Shown: positions 45,792-56,599, counted from the stretch's first letter. The stretch: DNA of 64,000 bases from Didymella arachidicola (GCA_016630955.3 CM049986.1:2108001-2172000); one strand, 5' to 3'. Notes: generated from the letters alone by a model not told the origin. Made by a program: numbers and translations.

Positions 45792-46586
45792 TCAGCCGTC
45801 TCTGCGACCGGCCTCGAGTTCAACGATCCGAGCCCCAAGTTCCTTGATCTTCTTCTCATACCCTTCCTTCTCAGCGTCCTTCTTTGAACGCACATAGTCG
45901 CACTCTATCGAAGACACACGTTGGTCAAAGAATCGGAAGATGAGCGTGTGGAGGAACTCAAAAGGCTTGGACTCTTTGCTAGCGTACAGCATTTTGTCGT
46001 GGTCTCTGGCTGCCTGAAACTCATAGGACCGGTCGCTGCCGCGTTTGTCGTAATCGAGGTTGTGAGGATCACATAAATCCGTGACCAGCACGTCTGGCAG
46101 ACCTTGGTGAAGGACAATGATACCTGTAACGGGAAAAGTAACCTGCTGGTATTTTCCGTCAATCTTCAAATCAGTCCAGGCCAGCATTTCCATCTGGGAA
46201 TAAACTGCTTTCATCATGTCAAAATCCAATAGCATGTTAGCGAGGACAAATACTTGAGCGAGCTCAGTAGCTTGTGGGTCGTACCATTCGTGGAAGGCAT
46301 TCCAGTCGGTAGGTGCATCGCCGTCAATGATACGCCGCGTGTCGTCTTTGACTTCGAGCAGATCGTATGCAAATGACAGACACAGATTGAAAACTTCCGG
46401 ATCCTGGTGAGGGAAACGGATGACGCGCTCATGACCCTCAATGAACCGACCACGCTTGAAAACGTTTTTGAAGACATCGGATCGCGCCTCAAGAAGTGCC
46501 TGATGTGCGATGAACGTCTCTTGATTGCCCTCGGGCCCGACGATGATGCTGATTATGGGTGGCTTGATTGACATGTACATTGCCAT
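45792..46586 (-). CDS. BTB/POZ domain protein
   Basis: 264 residues from the ATG at 46586. A longer frame begins only with a TTG, just after an in-frame TGA. The BTB fold begins at once: PIISIIVGPEGNQETFIAHQ, ALLEARSDVFKNVFKRGRF, then RVIRFPHQDPEVFNLCLSFAYD. A helical region follows (ELAQVFVLANMLLDFDMMKA), then a C-terminal coiled coil rich in Lys and Glu. Fungal single-BTB proteins of this kind are numerous and mostly uncharacterised; BTB domains mediate dimerisation or cullin-3 binding. A 95-codon ATG frame at 46592-46879 on the same strand could be a 5' exon, but no convincing splice pair joins it. Confidence 0.82.
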   Translation of the reverse strand: MAMYMSIKPPIISIIVGPEGNQETFIAHQALLEARSDVFKNVFKRGRFIEGHERVIRFPHQDPEVFNLCLSFAYDLLEVKDDTRRIIDGDAPTDWNAFHEWYDPQATELAQVFVLANMLLDFDMMKAVYSQMEMLAWTDLKIDGKYQQVTFPVTGIIVLHQGLPDVLVTDLCDPHNLDYDKRGSDRSYEFQAARDHDKMLYASKESKPFEFLHTLIFRFFDQRVSSIECDYVRSKKDAEKEGYEKKIKELGARIVELEAGRRDG

Positions 46587-47806
46587 TTTGGTCAATTCAG
46601 GTTGAGTATTAAGACGAGCCGGGTTTGTTTGAAACCCTTGTAGGGGAATCTCCAGTTCTTTGACATTACGGGAACTGTCCAAATGTCATGGTGAAAAGGT
46701 GACAGACTTAGCATCATGTAAGGCCTCGTGAGCTCATTATGAAAGTGATACCAAGAACTCGGGGCCTTTCCCGTCCAAAACGCGGTAGATAACTGGGGAC
46801 TGTTGAGCAGTGTTGTGCTGTAGATTGTGTCTGAGGATGGTTGAGCCTGGATGAGCGCAGCAGTCGTTGAAGCAGACATTAGATGTCAGACAATCCACCA
46901 CACCTACATAGTAAAATGACCTCGGATCCTGAGAGCCAACATAACCTTCGTTATGTTGCTGCTTTATGTTCGTTGAAACTTACGAATAGCACGACCCGGT
47001 GCAAAGGAGACTTGACGTGAGCGCGGTCGCTGAACATTGTTCGGTAGAAAGAAGCTGCCCATAAATTGACACTGTACGCTAAATGAATCCATTAATTATA
47101 GTGGGGAGTGGAAGACTCTGGTTCTCACGGCCCTCAAGCGCAATTCAAAGTTGACGAGCGAGGGCCACCGCAATCTGTGAGCCTGACAAAGCCACAACCC
47201 GAGTACAAAATCATGCTGAACACTTCAGTATCATAAAAGAAGTATCACCATCGATCCTGATGTCGCATATGATGCGCGTACTCTTGTCGGAACGTTTGGG
47301 ACAGAGCTTGTGGTTGTGATGAGTCCGGGACTGGCCCTATTTTTCTCCGTGCGTGTCCACGTCTGCGCGTCGCGTCTCCCAGCGTATTCTGCATCGACCA
47401 CTCAACACTGCAATGCATAACCGCATCCTTTGAAACAGACGCAATGATGCCATGCGACTAGGAAAAGAGCGTCGGCGGTTCCAAGAGAAACAATCCACAC
47501 TCGTGGCGCAGCAGCTACTTCCTTATCCGTTGCTAGCGCAAATGACTCATTTCGAGTCTCTGCGTGCACCGCCATTCGAAACACCACACGAGGCGCGAAT
47601 TCATTTTGGAGTCATACTGTGGCTCCTGTTTAGGCATGAAAGTAATTGGGGCAGTAGAGAGCACAAGGCTGCGGTGATGCCTTGCAATGTATAAGTATAT
47701 TTATTTCTTCTCATCTATGCCCTGCTACAACATTGCATCATCTTTCCTTGCACATTAAGATACCCCTTCATTTCTGAGCAACTTACATTTCAGAAATTTG
47801 AGCATT
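46587..47806. other. Divergent intergenic region, BTB gene to RNA-repair-like gene
   Basis: No confident gene. It contains the uncertain minus-strand frame 46592-46879 and the promoter of the 47807 gene. Confidence 0.55.
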
Positions 47807-50800
47807 ATGGCGGGCGTTCAACTAAACTCAGCTTCCTACACCATCCCGGTGACCTCCTACGACACAGCGCTTTGCGTACTGCCACCAATTCAGCAGTGCG
47901 AGCACGTCAACGGCTTACGTGAGCTCTACGATAAAGCGTATGGGCGATGGCCAGCACATATCAACCTTATCTATCCCTTTGTTGCGCCGGAGCGCTTGCC
48001 AGAAGCGCAGCAGCAGATTCAGGCCCACTTTGGGAGGAATCTCGACACCAGGGCAGCAAGAAGAGTCAAGCTGGACTCAGCAGGACTGTTCAGGCAACGA
48101 CACAACAGCACTGCAATTGTGCAAGAGTCTCGAGAATCGTCTGATGGATCGCTGGAATCGCTTCGAGCTCTGGCCCTACAGGCTCTTGGCCACGAGCCCA
48201 GTCAACACAACTTCCACCTGACGGCTGGCCAGACCGAAGACAACTCGATGGCTTCGCTTAATTTTCTCATCTCTAAAGTGCGTCTACTTCCAGCCTTGAA
48301 CTTTGAGATCGGCTCTTTGGCTATTCTTGTTCGCGAGCGAACGTCAAGCGAAAGTTCACCAGACCGCATGCACTTGTGGGGCTCAATTGATCTTTGCTCT
48401 TCTGATAGCCCCAATAAGGTCACGTTGTCAGAGCATTGGCTCAGCGAAACTCCTACTGGCAACGCGGGGGAGGACGAATATCTTGACGATACCGACGTCG
48501 CCGAATCAGCCACAGCTTTCAATCGGGCCGTGCAGCCAGGGAAGACCTTTTGCTTCGATGTGTCGTCTCGCGCATGGATACAAGCAACGCCTTCGCAATC
48601 ATCTGCCGTCCAAAATATTTCAGTCACTGTGTCAAGCTACAACGTTTTGGTCGACTCAGAGTACCCACCAGCGCGCGATCGTGACCCGCTCTTGATCAGC
48701 ACACTCTTGTCCGAGGCTGCACAGGCGGACATTGTGGCCTTGCAAGAAGTATCTGACGATTTCCTGTCGTCTTTGCTGAAAAATGCCGAAATTCAGAAGC
48801 AGTTCCCTTTCACCTCGCATGGGCCCCCCAGTCAACCGGGCATCGGACCGCTGCCCAGTCTGCGGAACGTCGTCATCATCAGCAAATGGCCGTTTACTTG
48901 GGAGCTGGTACCTTTTCATCGTAGGCACAAAGGTGCTGTGGTCGCAGTCTTCAAATCAAACACTCCCGGTGGATCGCTAGCCGTCGCTGGTATTCACCTG
49001 ACGTGCGGTCTGACAGATGGATCCGTGGCTGCGAAGAAGGTGCAGGTGCACAACCTCTTGACCCATCTCTCTCGCCAGTACAACGATAGCCCATGGATCA
49101 TTACTGGAGACTTCAACCTTGCCACGTCAACACACACCATCGACAGTGCCCTGAAGAATAAATACATTACCGCGCAGACTGGCCAGACACTTGCTCTCAT
49201 CGAAGAGCGGCTGGCGGACGGCACCCTGGATGCCTGGAGCAGTCTGCGAGCTGATCAGGGACTGGGGAAGCATGAGCTCCAAGACGAAGAGCTGTTCGAC
49301 GGCGAGCAAGGTGCTACCTTCGACCCCAGAAACAACGTACTGGCCGCTGCGACATCCGGTACCTCACAAAACAGGCCGCAAAGATACGACCGCATCCTCT
49401 ATCGACCACTTGGATCGCTTCGAGCCACTGCGTTCAACATGTTTGGCCTGCCAGCAGACAAAGCTGGCGAAAGCGTAGTCCCGAGTGACCATTACGGAGT
49501 CAGAGCGTCGCTGCAGATTTCGAAACCCGCCGAGGAACTGACTCCAGATCATCGCCAGATGCTCAAGGAGCTCAACGTGGAAGTCCAGCACGTCTCTCAC
49601 TTAGCGCCGCAGGAGATGCAATCCACCCTGCGCCAACACGGCATGTTCCTGACCGACGAGGAGAAATCGAAGCGCCAAAGTGCATTCAACTTGCTCAAGG
49701 AAGTCGTCCTTGGCGACTCGGCGACTGGCGATATCCCCTTGGTCATGGTAGCCGTTGGATCTTTCGCAATGAAGGTGGACACATCGTCCTCCGACATCGA
49801 CTGCCTCTGCATCGGATCCATCAGCTCCGCGACCTTCTTCAAGCTCACCCGCCAACGACTCCAAAAAGCCGAAAGCCGAGGGATCCTTCTCCTCCGCAAG
49901 GTCGAGGCAGGCACAGGCACCATGCTCGAACTGTCCGTTGACGGCGTGCCCATGGACCTGCAGTACTGCCCTGCAGCCCGCGTAGCGGAACGCTGGTCAG
50001 ACCTCGAATCCCTGCCAGCTTCAGACCCAGTCTTCAACCTCCCAATCCTCTCGCTGCGGAAACTAAAGCCCTACCGCGATATGATCTACATCCAGCGCAC
50101 GACGCCGGATCCCGCCACTTTCGACCTTGCCTACCGCGCTATCAAGCTCTGGGCTACGCAGCGCGGTGTCTACTCGTCCAAGTTCGGGTACCTGGGCGGC
50201 GTGCACATCACGCTCATGCTATCCTGGGTCTACAAGCGCGCCGCACACGAGGTTTCTAGCCGAGCGCTCACGCCGAGTGACTTGGTCGTGACGTTCTTCC
50301 ACTACTATGCGCACTTCGACTGGGCAGACGATATGGTCTACGACGCTTTTTTCCACACGCAGAAACCGCGCTATCACCGGACGAAGCGCGAGCCGATGGT
50401 GGTGCTGGGGTTCCATGCGCCGAATGCGAATGTAGCGCATAGTTCGACGGTGCCTGGGCTTGCGGTTCTGAGGAGGGAGTTTGAGGATGCTAGGGCGCGG
50501 CTTTCCGATGTGGATATGACGTGGGATAGGTTCTTCAGCCAGTCGGGCAGTGACAGCCTTGGTGGTCTTGGGCTGGGTGAGGCGCAGTTCTTGCAGGCGT
50601 ACAAACACTATGTCAGCATCGATATTCAGTTCTGGGGCCGCACGCTGGGGAAGGGGAAGGGGTTGGTGGGGTGGGTGGAGTCGCGGTGTGTCTGGCTGGT
50701 TGTCGGTTCGTTTCTCCATCTTCCTCGCACACATTACACACTAACAGTTCTAGACATGCACAGACTCCTCCCAGACATGGATATTCGCCTCTGGCCAGCG

Positions 50801-51481
50801 CGCTTCACACACACCAAACCCAGCGCTCCCAGCGAAACCACCGACTACCACGGCTGCTACCTCATCGGCCTCCAGCATCGCCCAGCACCGCGCAGAACCC
50901 CCTCGGAGCGGCACACAGCGAAGCACGCCCTAGAAAAAACAATCGACACATTCCTCGCCTCCCTCCGCGCAGACACCAAAAACTACGACCCAACCACCTC
51001 CTACCTCAACGCCTCCCTCACCACCATCCACCCCAAGACCCTGCACCCCGACCCCTACGACTGGGGCATCTACGCCACAGACCTCGACCCGGACTCCGAC
51101 TCCGACTCCGACGAAGCAGCGCTAGACGCGCCCACCGTGCCTCGCCTCGCACCCCGCCGCAAGCCCAACACCTCACCAACGCCCGTCTCAACAAGCAAAT
51201 TGCGCCCCGCGACCGACGTCCTGCACCGCTTGCGGTGGGACCCTTGTCTCGATCCCGCGGCGTATGTGATTGGGTACTTGGACCGGTTCTTGGGGGTGAG
51301 GGAGATTGGGCTCATGGGGTGGAAGACGGAGAAGACGGATGAGGAGTTTATTCCGCAGCATCGGATTTTGTATTTTCGGAGGAAAGGGGAGGGGGGGGAG
51401 GTGGTGTGGGAGCGGGCGACGAGGGTGGATAGGGTGTTTGGGAGTGGGGTGGGTGTGTTCACGGGAAGCACCGTAGCATGA
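47807..51481 (+). CDS. Four-domain RNA end-processing/repair protein: 2H phosphoesterase + EEP nuclease + nucleotidyltransferase + MJ1316 (DUF504)
   Basis: Exons 47807-50705 and 50754-51481 give 1,208 residues. Residues about 10-200 are a 2H phosphoesterase (LigT/2'-5' RNA ligase-like) with half-motifs WPAHINLIYPF and HNFHLTAGQ. About 270-570 are an endonuclease/exonuclease/phosphatase fold: VTVSSYNVLVD, IVALQEVS, ITGDFNLA, SDHYGVR. About 630-960 are a poly(A)-polymerase-like nucleotidyltransferase, with GSFAMK..SSSDIDCLCIG and a later acidic residue in VPMDLQYC. About 1115-1193 are an MJ1316/DUF504 domain (VLHRLRWDP, IGYLDRFLG, IPQHRILYF, VWERATRVD), a family described as recognising cyclic RNA ends. 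Acting together, these would open a cyclic phosphate, trim the end and add nucleotides. That is inference. The 48-bp intron is in frame, so retention would insert 16 residues. An Asp/Ser run separates the last two domains. Confidence 0.88.
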   Translation: MAGVQLNSASYTIPVTSYDTALCVLPPIQQCEHVNGLRELYDKAYGRWPAHINLIYPFVAPERLPEAQQQIQAHFGRNLDTRAARRVKLDSAGLFRQRHNSTAIVQESRESSDGSLESLRALALQALGHEPSQHNFHLTAGQTEDNSMASLNFLISKVRLLPALNFEIGSLAILVRERTSSESSPDRMHLWGSIDLCSSDSPNKVTLSEHWLSETPTGNAGEDEYLDDTDVAESATAFNRAVQPGKTFCFDVSSRAWIQATPSQSSAVQNISVTVSSYNVLVDSEYPPARDRDPLLISTLLSEAAQADIVALQEVSDDFLSSLLKNAEIQKQFPFTSHGPPSQPGIGPLPSLRNVVIISKWPFTWELVPFHRRHKGAVVAVFKSNTPGGSLAVAGIHLTCGLTDGSVAAKKVQVHNLLTHLSRQYNDSPWIITGDFNLATSTHTIDSALKNKYITAQTGQTLALIEERLADGTLDAWSSLRADQGLGKHELQDEELFDGEQGATFDPRNNVLAAATSGTSQNRPQRYDRILYRPLGSLRATAFNMFGLPADKAGESVVPSDHYGVRASLQISKPAEELTPDHRQMLKELNVEVQHVSHLAPQEMQSTLRQHGMFLTDEEKSKRQSAFNLLKEVVLGDSATGDIPLVMVAVGSFAMKVDTSSSDIDCLCIGSISSATFFKLTRQRLQKAESRGILLLRKVEAGTGTMLELSVDGVPMDLQYCPAARVAERWSDLESLPASDPVFNLPILSLRKLKPYRDMIYIQRTTPDPATFDLAYRAIKLWATQRGVYSSKFGYLGGVHITLMLSWVYKRAAHEVSSRALTPSDLVVTFFHYYAHFDWADDMVYDAFFHTQKPRYHRTKREPMVVLGFHAPNANVAHSSTVPGLAVLRREFEDARARLSDVDMTWDRFFSQSGSDSLGGLGLGEAQFLQAYKHYVSIDIQFWGRTLGKGKGLVGWVESRCVWLVVGSFLHLPRTHYTLTVLDMHRLLPDMDIRLWPARFTHTKPSAPSETTDYHGCYLIGLQHRPAPRRTPSERHTAKHALEKTIDTFLASLRADTKNYDPTTSYLNASLTTIHPKTLHPDPYDWGIYATDLDPDSDSDSDEAALDAPTVPRLAPRRKPNTSPTPVSTSKLRPATDVLHRLRWDPCLDPAAYVIGYLDRFLGVREIGLMGWKTEKTDEEFIPQHRILYFRRKGEGGEVVWERATRVDRVFGSGVGVFTGSTVA

Positions 51482-51577
51482 TTGGTTTGGAGGGTAATAG
51501 GATGTCTTGCGGAGTGGATTGCTGCTTGGTCTGCGATAGGTTGGTGGACGAGACTGCAGCGTGAAATATTACAGTTT

Positions 51578-53678
51578 CTATAGAATACCACCCTCGACGG
51601 CTCCCCCGGCAACGACTACAGTCGCGCAGACCCACGCGGGGAACCAGACCAACCACACGGTGACCTGTGTCCACAGGCCCCAAACGGCCCAGCCCTGCGC
51701 CGCGAGCACGAGCACGTGATGCAGATCGGCACCGAGCAGTTTGGCGGTCCACTGCGCGACCATGACGGGGTTCATGGCCGCTAGCAGAAGCAGCTGGAGG
51801 ACCGTGAGCCACGTCTTGTCCGTCTTGCGCACGAACGACAGGGGCGCGGCGAGGACGCCGATCAAGAAGCTCTGGCTGAAGTTGAGGGTGGCGAGGGCGG
51901 CGAGAATCATGCCCAGCAGCAGCAGACTGAAGCACTGGATCAGCGTGTTCTCTTGGGTGGAGAGGGGGCGCAGTTCGGCGAGGAACCAGGCGACGACGAG
52001 CGGGAACAGGGTGGTTGCGTTGGCCATGGTGAGGTACAGGGCGGACAGCGTGTCGGAGGACCAGGTGTTGAAGAGGTACAGGGGGAGCAGGCCCAGGAAG
52101 TGCATGGTCAGCACCGAGAGCAGGGGGAAGAGGAGGTGCCGCTCTGTTATTGTGGTGGAGGCTTTGGGGACGAGGGCCTTGGCGCCGTTTTGCTCGACGA
52201 GCTCCATGGCGGGTGGGGTGGTCTTGGCGGAGTCATTCGCAGGCTCATCCCGGAGGGAGGTGGTGCTCTTCTCAGCAGAGCCATTCGCAGACTCGTCCTG
52301 GGGTGAGGCAGCGCTCTTCTCAGCGGCCTTGTTGGCGTCCTGAGGTGCGGTCGCGGCTGGATTGGGAATAGCGTCGGTGGAGCGGCCGCTGGCGACCCAG
52401 AGGGCGATGGAGGTGATGCTGAAGTTGACGGCGATCAGCATGGCAGAGGGCAGGTAGGTGCCGATGCTGATGAAGCGGTTTGCCTGGATGAGGAGGTAGA
52501 AGAAGAAGCTCTGGTGCAGGTGCTCGAGCAGGTTGTTGAGACTGCGGAAGAGCGACTCGATGGTCTTGCCGAGCGACATCTCGTCGTGCCAGCCGTCGCC
52601 GACGGTGCTGAGGGTGATGGCGTCGACGTGGTAGGGGATGAAGGACGAGTGGGGGCCGGTGGCGTGGCCGAGGCCCTGGGACAGCATGCCGCGCAGCATC
52701 GTCTGGAGACGTTCCTTGTACGAGTCGCGGTGGTCGAGCATGCGCTGGATGGCGCAGCCAATGCCCATCTGGCTCGAGGCAATCTGCACGGCGGTGTTGA
52801 ACAGGTCGAGGTTGGGCAGCTGGCCGTTGACGCCGTCGTACAGGACGTGCAGCTTGTCGTAGCGGTGGCCCCAGGGGCCGGCGGGGTAGTCGACTGCGAC
52901 GGCGGCCTGCAGGGCGCCGCTCTTGAGGGGCAGGCGGTCGACGGAGCGCTCGTCGTGTGCATCGTGGTAGGCATCGACCCACGCCTGAGGCCCCGTGGTG
53001 CTGTCGCCGGAGACGAGGAAGATGATGTCCTTGCTCCACAGGCTCCAGCGCTTGAAGTAGCGGGCCAGGGCCAGGACGAGGGCGACGCCCGACGTGTTGG
53101 CCTCGTCGGCCATGTTCGTCCAGGCGGCCATGAGCACAATGGCCTCGGTGGCGTCGGCGCGGGGGCCCTGCAGGACGGCGTAGACGTTCTCGCTGGCGAT
53201 GGTGCGGTTCGAGACGTGGTAGGCGTACTTTTGGGTGGCGACCTTGAGGTTGTTGGCGCGGAACATGTCGCCCAGCCGCTGGGAGCGCCTGCGGGCCGTC
53301 GGTCAGTGGAAGGCAGGCACGGCGACGGGCAGGGTGCCGACTTACTCGGCGACGGGCTTCTCGTTCAGGGCCCAGACTTCGTGGCGGTATGCGCGGAAGA
53401 CGTTGTGCTCGCTGCCGGCAAAGTACGTGTGGACCTGGCCCGGCAGCAGGGCGTTCTCCGAGACGTACGTGTTGCGCGAGTAGTCGTTGAGCGGCAGGAC
53501 GAGCAGCCAGGCGACGCCGACGACGAAGCACAGGGCGGCCAGGTAGGGCGGGACCTTGAGGACGCGGGCATCGCGGCGGAGCGCCAACAGCGACGCTGGG
53601 CTGGTGTCAGTCTGGCGGCGGCGGCGGCGGCAGCAGCAGCAGCGTGATGGCCTGGGTGCACTTACAGATCAGCGCCAT
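51578..53678 (-). CDS. GAA1: GPI transamidase component GAA1
   Basis: Exons 53666-53678, 53346-53595 and 51578-53288 on the minus strand encode 657 residues. The first exon is only 13 bp (MALI plus one base). An N-terminal membrane segment (YLAALCFVVGVAWLLVLPL) is followed by a large ER-lumenal domain of the M28-peptidase-like type (ENVYAVLQGPRADATEAIVL, KDIIFLVSGD, LQAAVAVDYP, SFIPYHVDAITLS). Several membrane helices end the protein. A lumenal low-complexity loop holds two similar blocks of about 20 residues (SAEKSTTSLRDEPANDSAKT-like). GAA1 is part of the complex that attaches GPI anchors to proteins in the ER. The gene is divergent from the rhomboid gene, with only 248 bp between the start codons. 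Confidence 0.93.
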
Positions 53679-53692
53679 TCCATTGACCAGAC

Positions 53693-53773
53693 GAGCGACG
53701 TGGTCGTGTCTCTGCTTGCGAGCGACGTGGTCGTGTCTCTGCCTGCGAGCGACGTTGTCGTGTCCTGCCCTGC
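53693..53773 (+). repeat. Three tandem 27-bp repeats in the GAA1/rhomboid promoter
   Basis: Copies start at 53693, 53720 and 53747, with core GAGCGACGTGGTCGTGTC. They lie in the 248-bp divergent intergenic space. Confidence 0.93.
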
Positions 53774-53926
53774 TTGCGGAGCTCGTCGTGCTCGCCCGCA
53801 GACGGAACGGGCGCTAGCGACGCGACCCTGGGCCGGCGCTCATCTTTCTCAACGCGCCTGGGCGGGCGCTCTCTTGGACTCCCGTCGCCTCACACGTCGC
53901 AGCCCGCCGCCCGCCCTCCGCCGTCC

Positions 53927-54921
53927 ATGGCCTCGTACACGCACCTCAACCCCGCCCGCCTGCGCTCCTACGTGCTGCGCCTGCCGCTGGCCACCCGTTT
54001 GTTGTTGCTGGCCATTGTTGCCCTGTGGATTGCGACGCTGCCGCTGCCATGGCTCAGGGAGTTTGCGCGGCTCGAGCCGGCTAAGATGGACCTGACCCAG
54101 AGTACGTAGAGAGAGCATGGACACGACAGACAGGACATGACATGGACATGGCATGGACATGAGCATGAACATGGCATGGATATGAGCATGAACATGGCAT
54201 GGATATGAGCATGAACATGAGCATGAACATGACCCCGACACGCACTAACCCCTCCAGTGCACCGTCTCAACCTCTTCCCGCTCATGCACCTCAACTTCTT
54301 CCACATGGCCTTCAACCTCGTCGCCATCGCCCCTCTGCTCGAGCGCTTCGAGTCCGAGTTCGGCACCCTCGTCACCCTCGCCCTCTTCACGGGGCCCTTT
54401 GGCACTCTCCCGGGCGGCGTCTACACCCTCCTCGAGAAATTCGTCTTCCGCTCCAACACCATCGTCATGGGCGCGAGGTACTTTTCTCCTCTCCCACTCC
54501 CACCCCTTTATCCCGCTAACCCCCCAGCGTCTGGGTCTTCCTCCTCCTCTCCGCCGAAGTCATGAAGCAGCACAAGACGACGCCCGCCCTTGCCCTCGGG
54601 CCCTACAAGATCCCCACCTGGTCCACCCCGCTCATCCTCGTCCTCGTCACCAGCATCCTCGTCCCGGGCGTGAGCTTCATCGGCCACCTGTGCGGCGCGG
54701 GCATCGGCTACCTGTGGGCCAGCGGCTACATCAAGTTCCTCGTGCCCCACGAGAAGATCCTGCGCTGGGTCGAGACCAAGGCCAATCTGCTGGGTCGCCT
54801 GCCGCACTATGTGAGTGTTGACCAGAAGACGTACGGGAGGTATGGCGTCTTGCCCACCACGACCGTGCCCATGGCCGGGATACCCAGGAGTCCAGACCCG
54901 GGCGCGAGGCTGGGGCCGTGA
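53927..54921 (+). CDS. RBD2: Rhomboid family intramembrane protease (RBD2-like)
   Basis: Exons 53927-54101, 54258-54477 and 54528-54921 encode 262 residues. The first membrane helix (LLLLAIVALWIATLPL) precedes HRLNLFPLMHLNFFHMAFN, the conserved L1/TM2 segment. The catalytic serine lies in IVMGASVWVFLLL, where the AGC codon is built across intron 2. The catalytic histidine lies in VSFIGHLCGAGIGYLWA. About six membrane helices and a cytosolic tail ending in a Pro-rich stretch follow. This matches the fungal Golgi RBD2 group, which cleaves membrane proteins; in aspergilli and fission yeast it processes the sterol regulator SREBP. Intron 1 is 156 bp because of a tandem repeat. Confidence 0.92.
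54115..54232 (+). repeat. CATGRA-type tandem repeat in rhomboid intron 1
   Basis: Imperfect short repeats of CATGGA, CATGAG and CATGAA make a higher-order unit of about 23-24 bp (ATGGCATGGATATGAGCATGAAC) present two to three times. They lie between the donor at 54102 and the acceptor ending at 54257. Confidence 0.85.
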
Positions 54922-55353
54922 TACCTCTTGACGTATAATGTGAAGGAGCTCAGGGGTGTAATGTGTCGACCAATGTCAGTCTATGACTGGACCCCGTGTA
55001 ATGTGTCCTTTCTATGCATCATGGCGGCGTTCTGGGCAAGTGCTTTGGCAGGTAATGTTGCATCTTTGTGTATAGATATTGCACACGTTCATAATACCAA
55101 GACATGCTCAAAAATATCCTAAAGCAACGAATTTATCAAAGCCAATCTCAACTCGTGCAACTGAGGCAATCATCATTCGTGAACCGTGCAACATGTCATG
55201 TCATCGTCTTTCATTCATTAGCCCAACTATGGCTGCGCAGACATTATCACCATCATCGCGCCTAGAGCTGCCATGACGCCTGACTGCCTTCTTACACCTT
55301 TTGGAGGGCCGTCATCAATCAAACACGTCTTGCTTCATCACTTGCTTCTTCAC
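54922..55353. other. Convergent intergenic region rhomboid/RPN9
   Basis: 3' flanks of two converging genes. Nothing else is recognised. Confidence 0.7.
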
Positions 55354-56599
55354 TCAAGCAGCCCACACATCCTTGCCCACACCCTCAATCCAGTTGCCCA
55401 GCTGGTTCACACTGGCATCCCACTCCTTGAGTCGCGCCCTCATGCTCTCAATCTGCTTCATGTCCAGCACTTTGGGCTGCACCCAGTTGATCCGTGCAAT
55501 CTCAGCCACCTGGTCAATCTGCCCCTTGACCAGCCCCAAACTCAGCGCCTTCATAATCAGGTGCTCAATCTCCTTGGGCTGCACCTTGGTCTCCTGCGAG
55601 ATCTCCGAAAACGTCATCGCCCGGTCGTGCGGCGGTCGACGGAAGATCGTCTCCGTCAGCGCCGCGAGCGAGATCTTCTGGTAGAGGAACGTCTGGTGGT
55701 CCTTCAGCAGAGGCACCTTGGAGATGTTGCCCGAGAGCACGTCGTATGCGCCAAGGTCGCCGCGGTTGAAGGCGAAGAGAAGATCGCGCAGCCACGAGTG
55801 CGGTGTCTTGACGAGCGAATCGAGGATGGGGTGAAGGAGGAGCTCGCCGAAGTTGTAGATGGAATCCGAGACGAGCGCGGCGATGCTGAGATCGTACGCG
55901 CGCGACTGGCGATCGCGGAGCTCGAGATCGGTGATGTCGACGCAGGCGAGGAACAGCAGGGCGTTCTTGTAGTATGCGGCAAACTCGTGCTTTGACTGCA
56001 TCACATCAGTACGAGCCAAAGAGCCCTGCGTCGTGAACGTACCTTGTAGTACTCTGCGCTGACTTTGTAGAAGTTGGCGTGGACTACCGTCTCCACCGAA
56101 TCAAAGTTGTCGAGAATCTGTTCGCAGTCGTCTAGCTTCTTCTTGGCCCCCTCCTCGTCCCGTAACCTCAGCTGGATGCTGGCGGCGGCGACTGTGGCGT
56201 AGACGTAGGCGTCCTGTGAGGCGGGCTTGTTGACGCTCTCGGCGAGGTCGTTGACGAACTTGAGGCGCTCCTTGTCATCTGAAGAATTAGTGGGATTCCG
56301 AGAGAACAGACCCGTCGTGACATACCCTTGAACTGTGAGGCGGCACTCAGGCCCAGTGTGACCAGCTTGAGCTGGTTGATCTTGTTTGCGAAGCTCTTGA
56401 TAAACGTCTCGAAGAACGGTATCCGCTGCTTGGCGCTCTCTGGGTGCTCGAAGAACTCGATGAGCTTGTCCGTCAGCTCGTGCCACAGCTTCCGCTCCCA
56501 GTAGTCTTCGAAGGCAATGAAGTACTCTTGCAGCTCCTCCGGTGCCTGGTCCCGCGCATCGCCGAGCAGGTTCGGTATTGTGTCTGTGTCCATCGCCAT
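55354..56599 (-). CDS. RPN9: 26S proteasome lid subunit RPN9 (PSMD13)
   Basis: Exons 56326-56599, 56043-56278 and 55354-55995 on the minus strand give 383 residues, the usual length. The helical repeat region includes FEDYWERKLWHELTDKLIEF and YVYATVAAASIQLRLRDEEG. The PCI domain is in the C-terminal third (RAYDLSIAALVSDSIYNFGE, LLKDHQTFLYQKISLAALTE, SEISQETKVQPKEIEHLIMK). It ends in a helix that joins the lid helix bundle. RPN9 is a structural subunit of the regulatory particle, needed for lid assembly. The start MAMDTDTIPN is taken at 56599; the frame upstream has no conserved sequence. It is divergent from the complex I subunit gene, with 221 bp between start codons. Confidence 0.95.

Noticed and set aside
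46592..46879. 95-codon minus-strand ATG frame as first exon of the BTB gene
   Set aside because: No splice pair of plausible length joins it in frame to the BTB domain.
52320..53647. Long frames on both strands over GAA1 (403 and 377 codons)
   Set aside because: High-GC shadows; low-complexity Arg/Ala or Val/Gly composition and no motifs, whereas the third frame gives GAA1.
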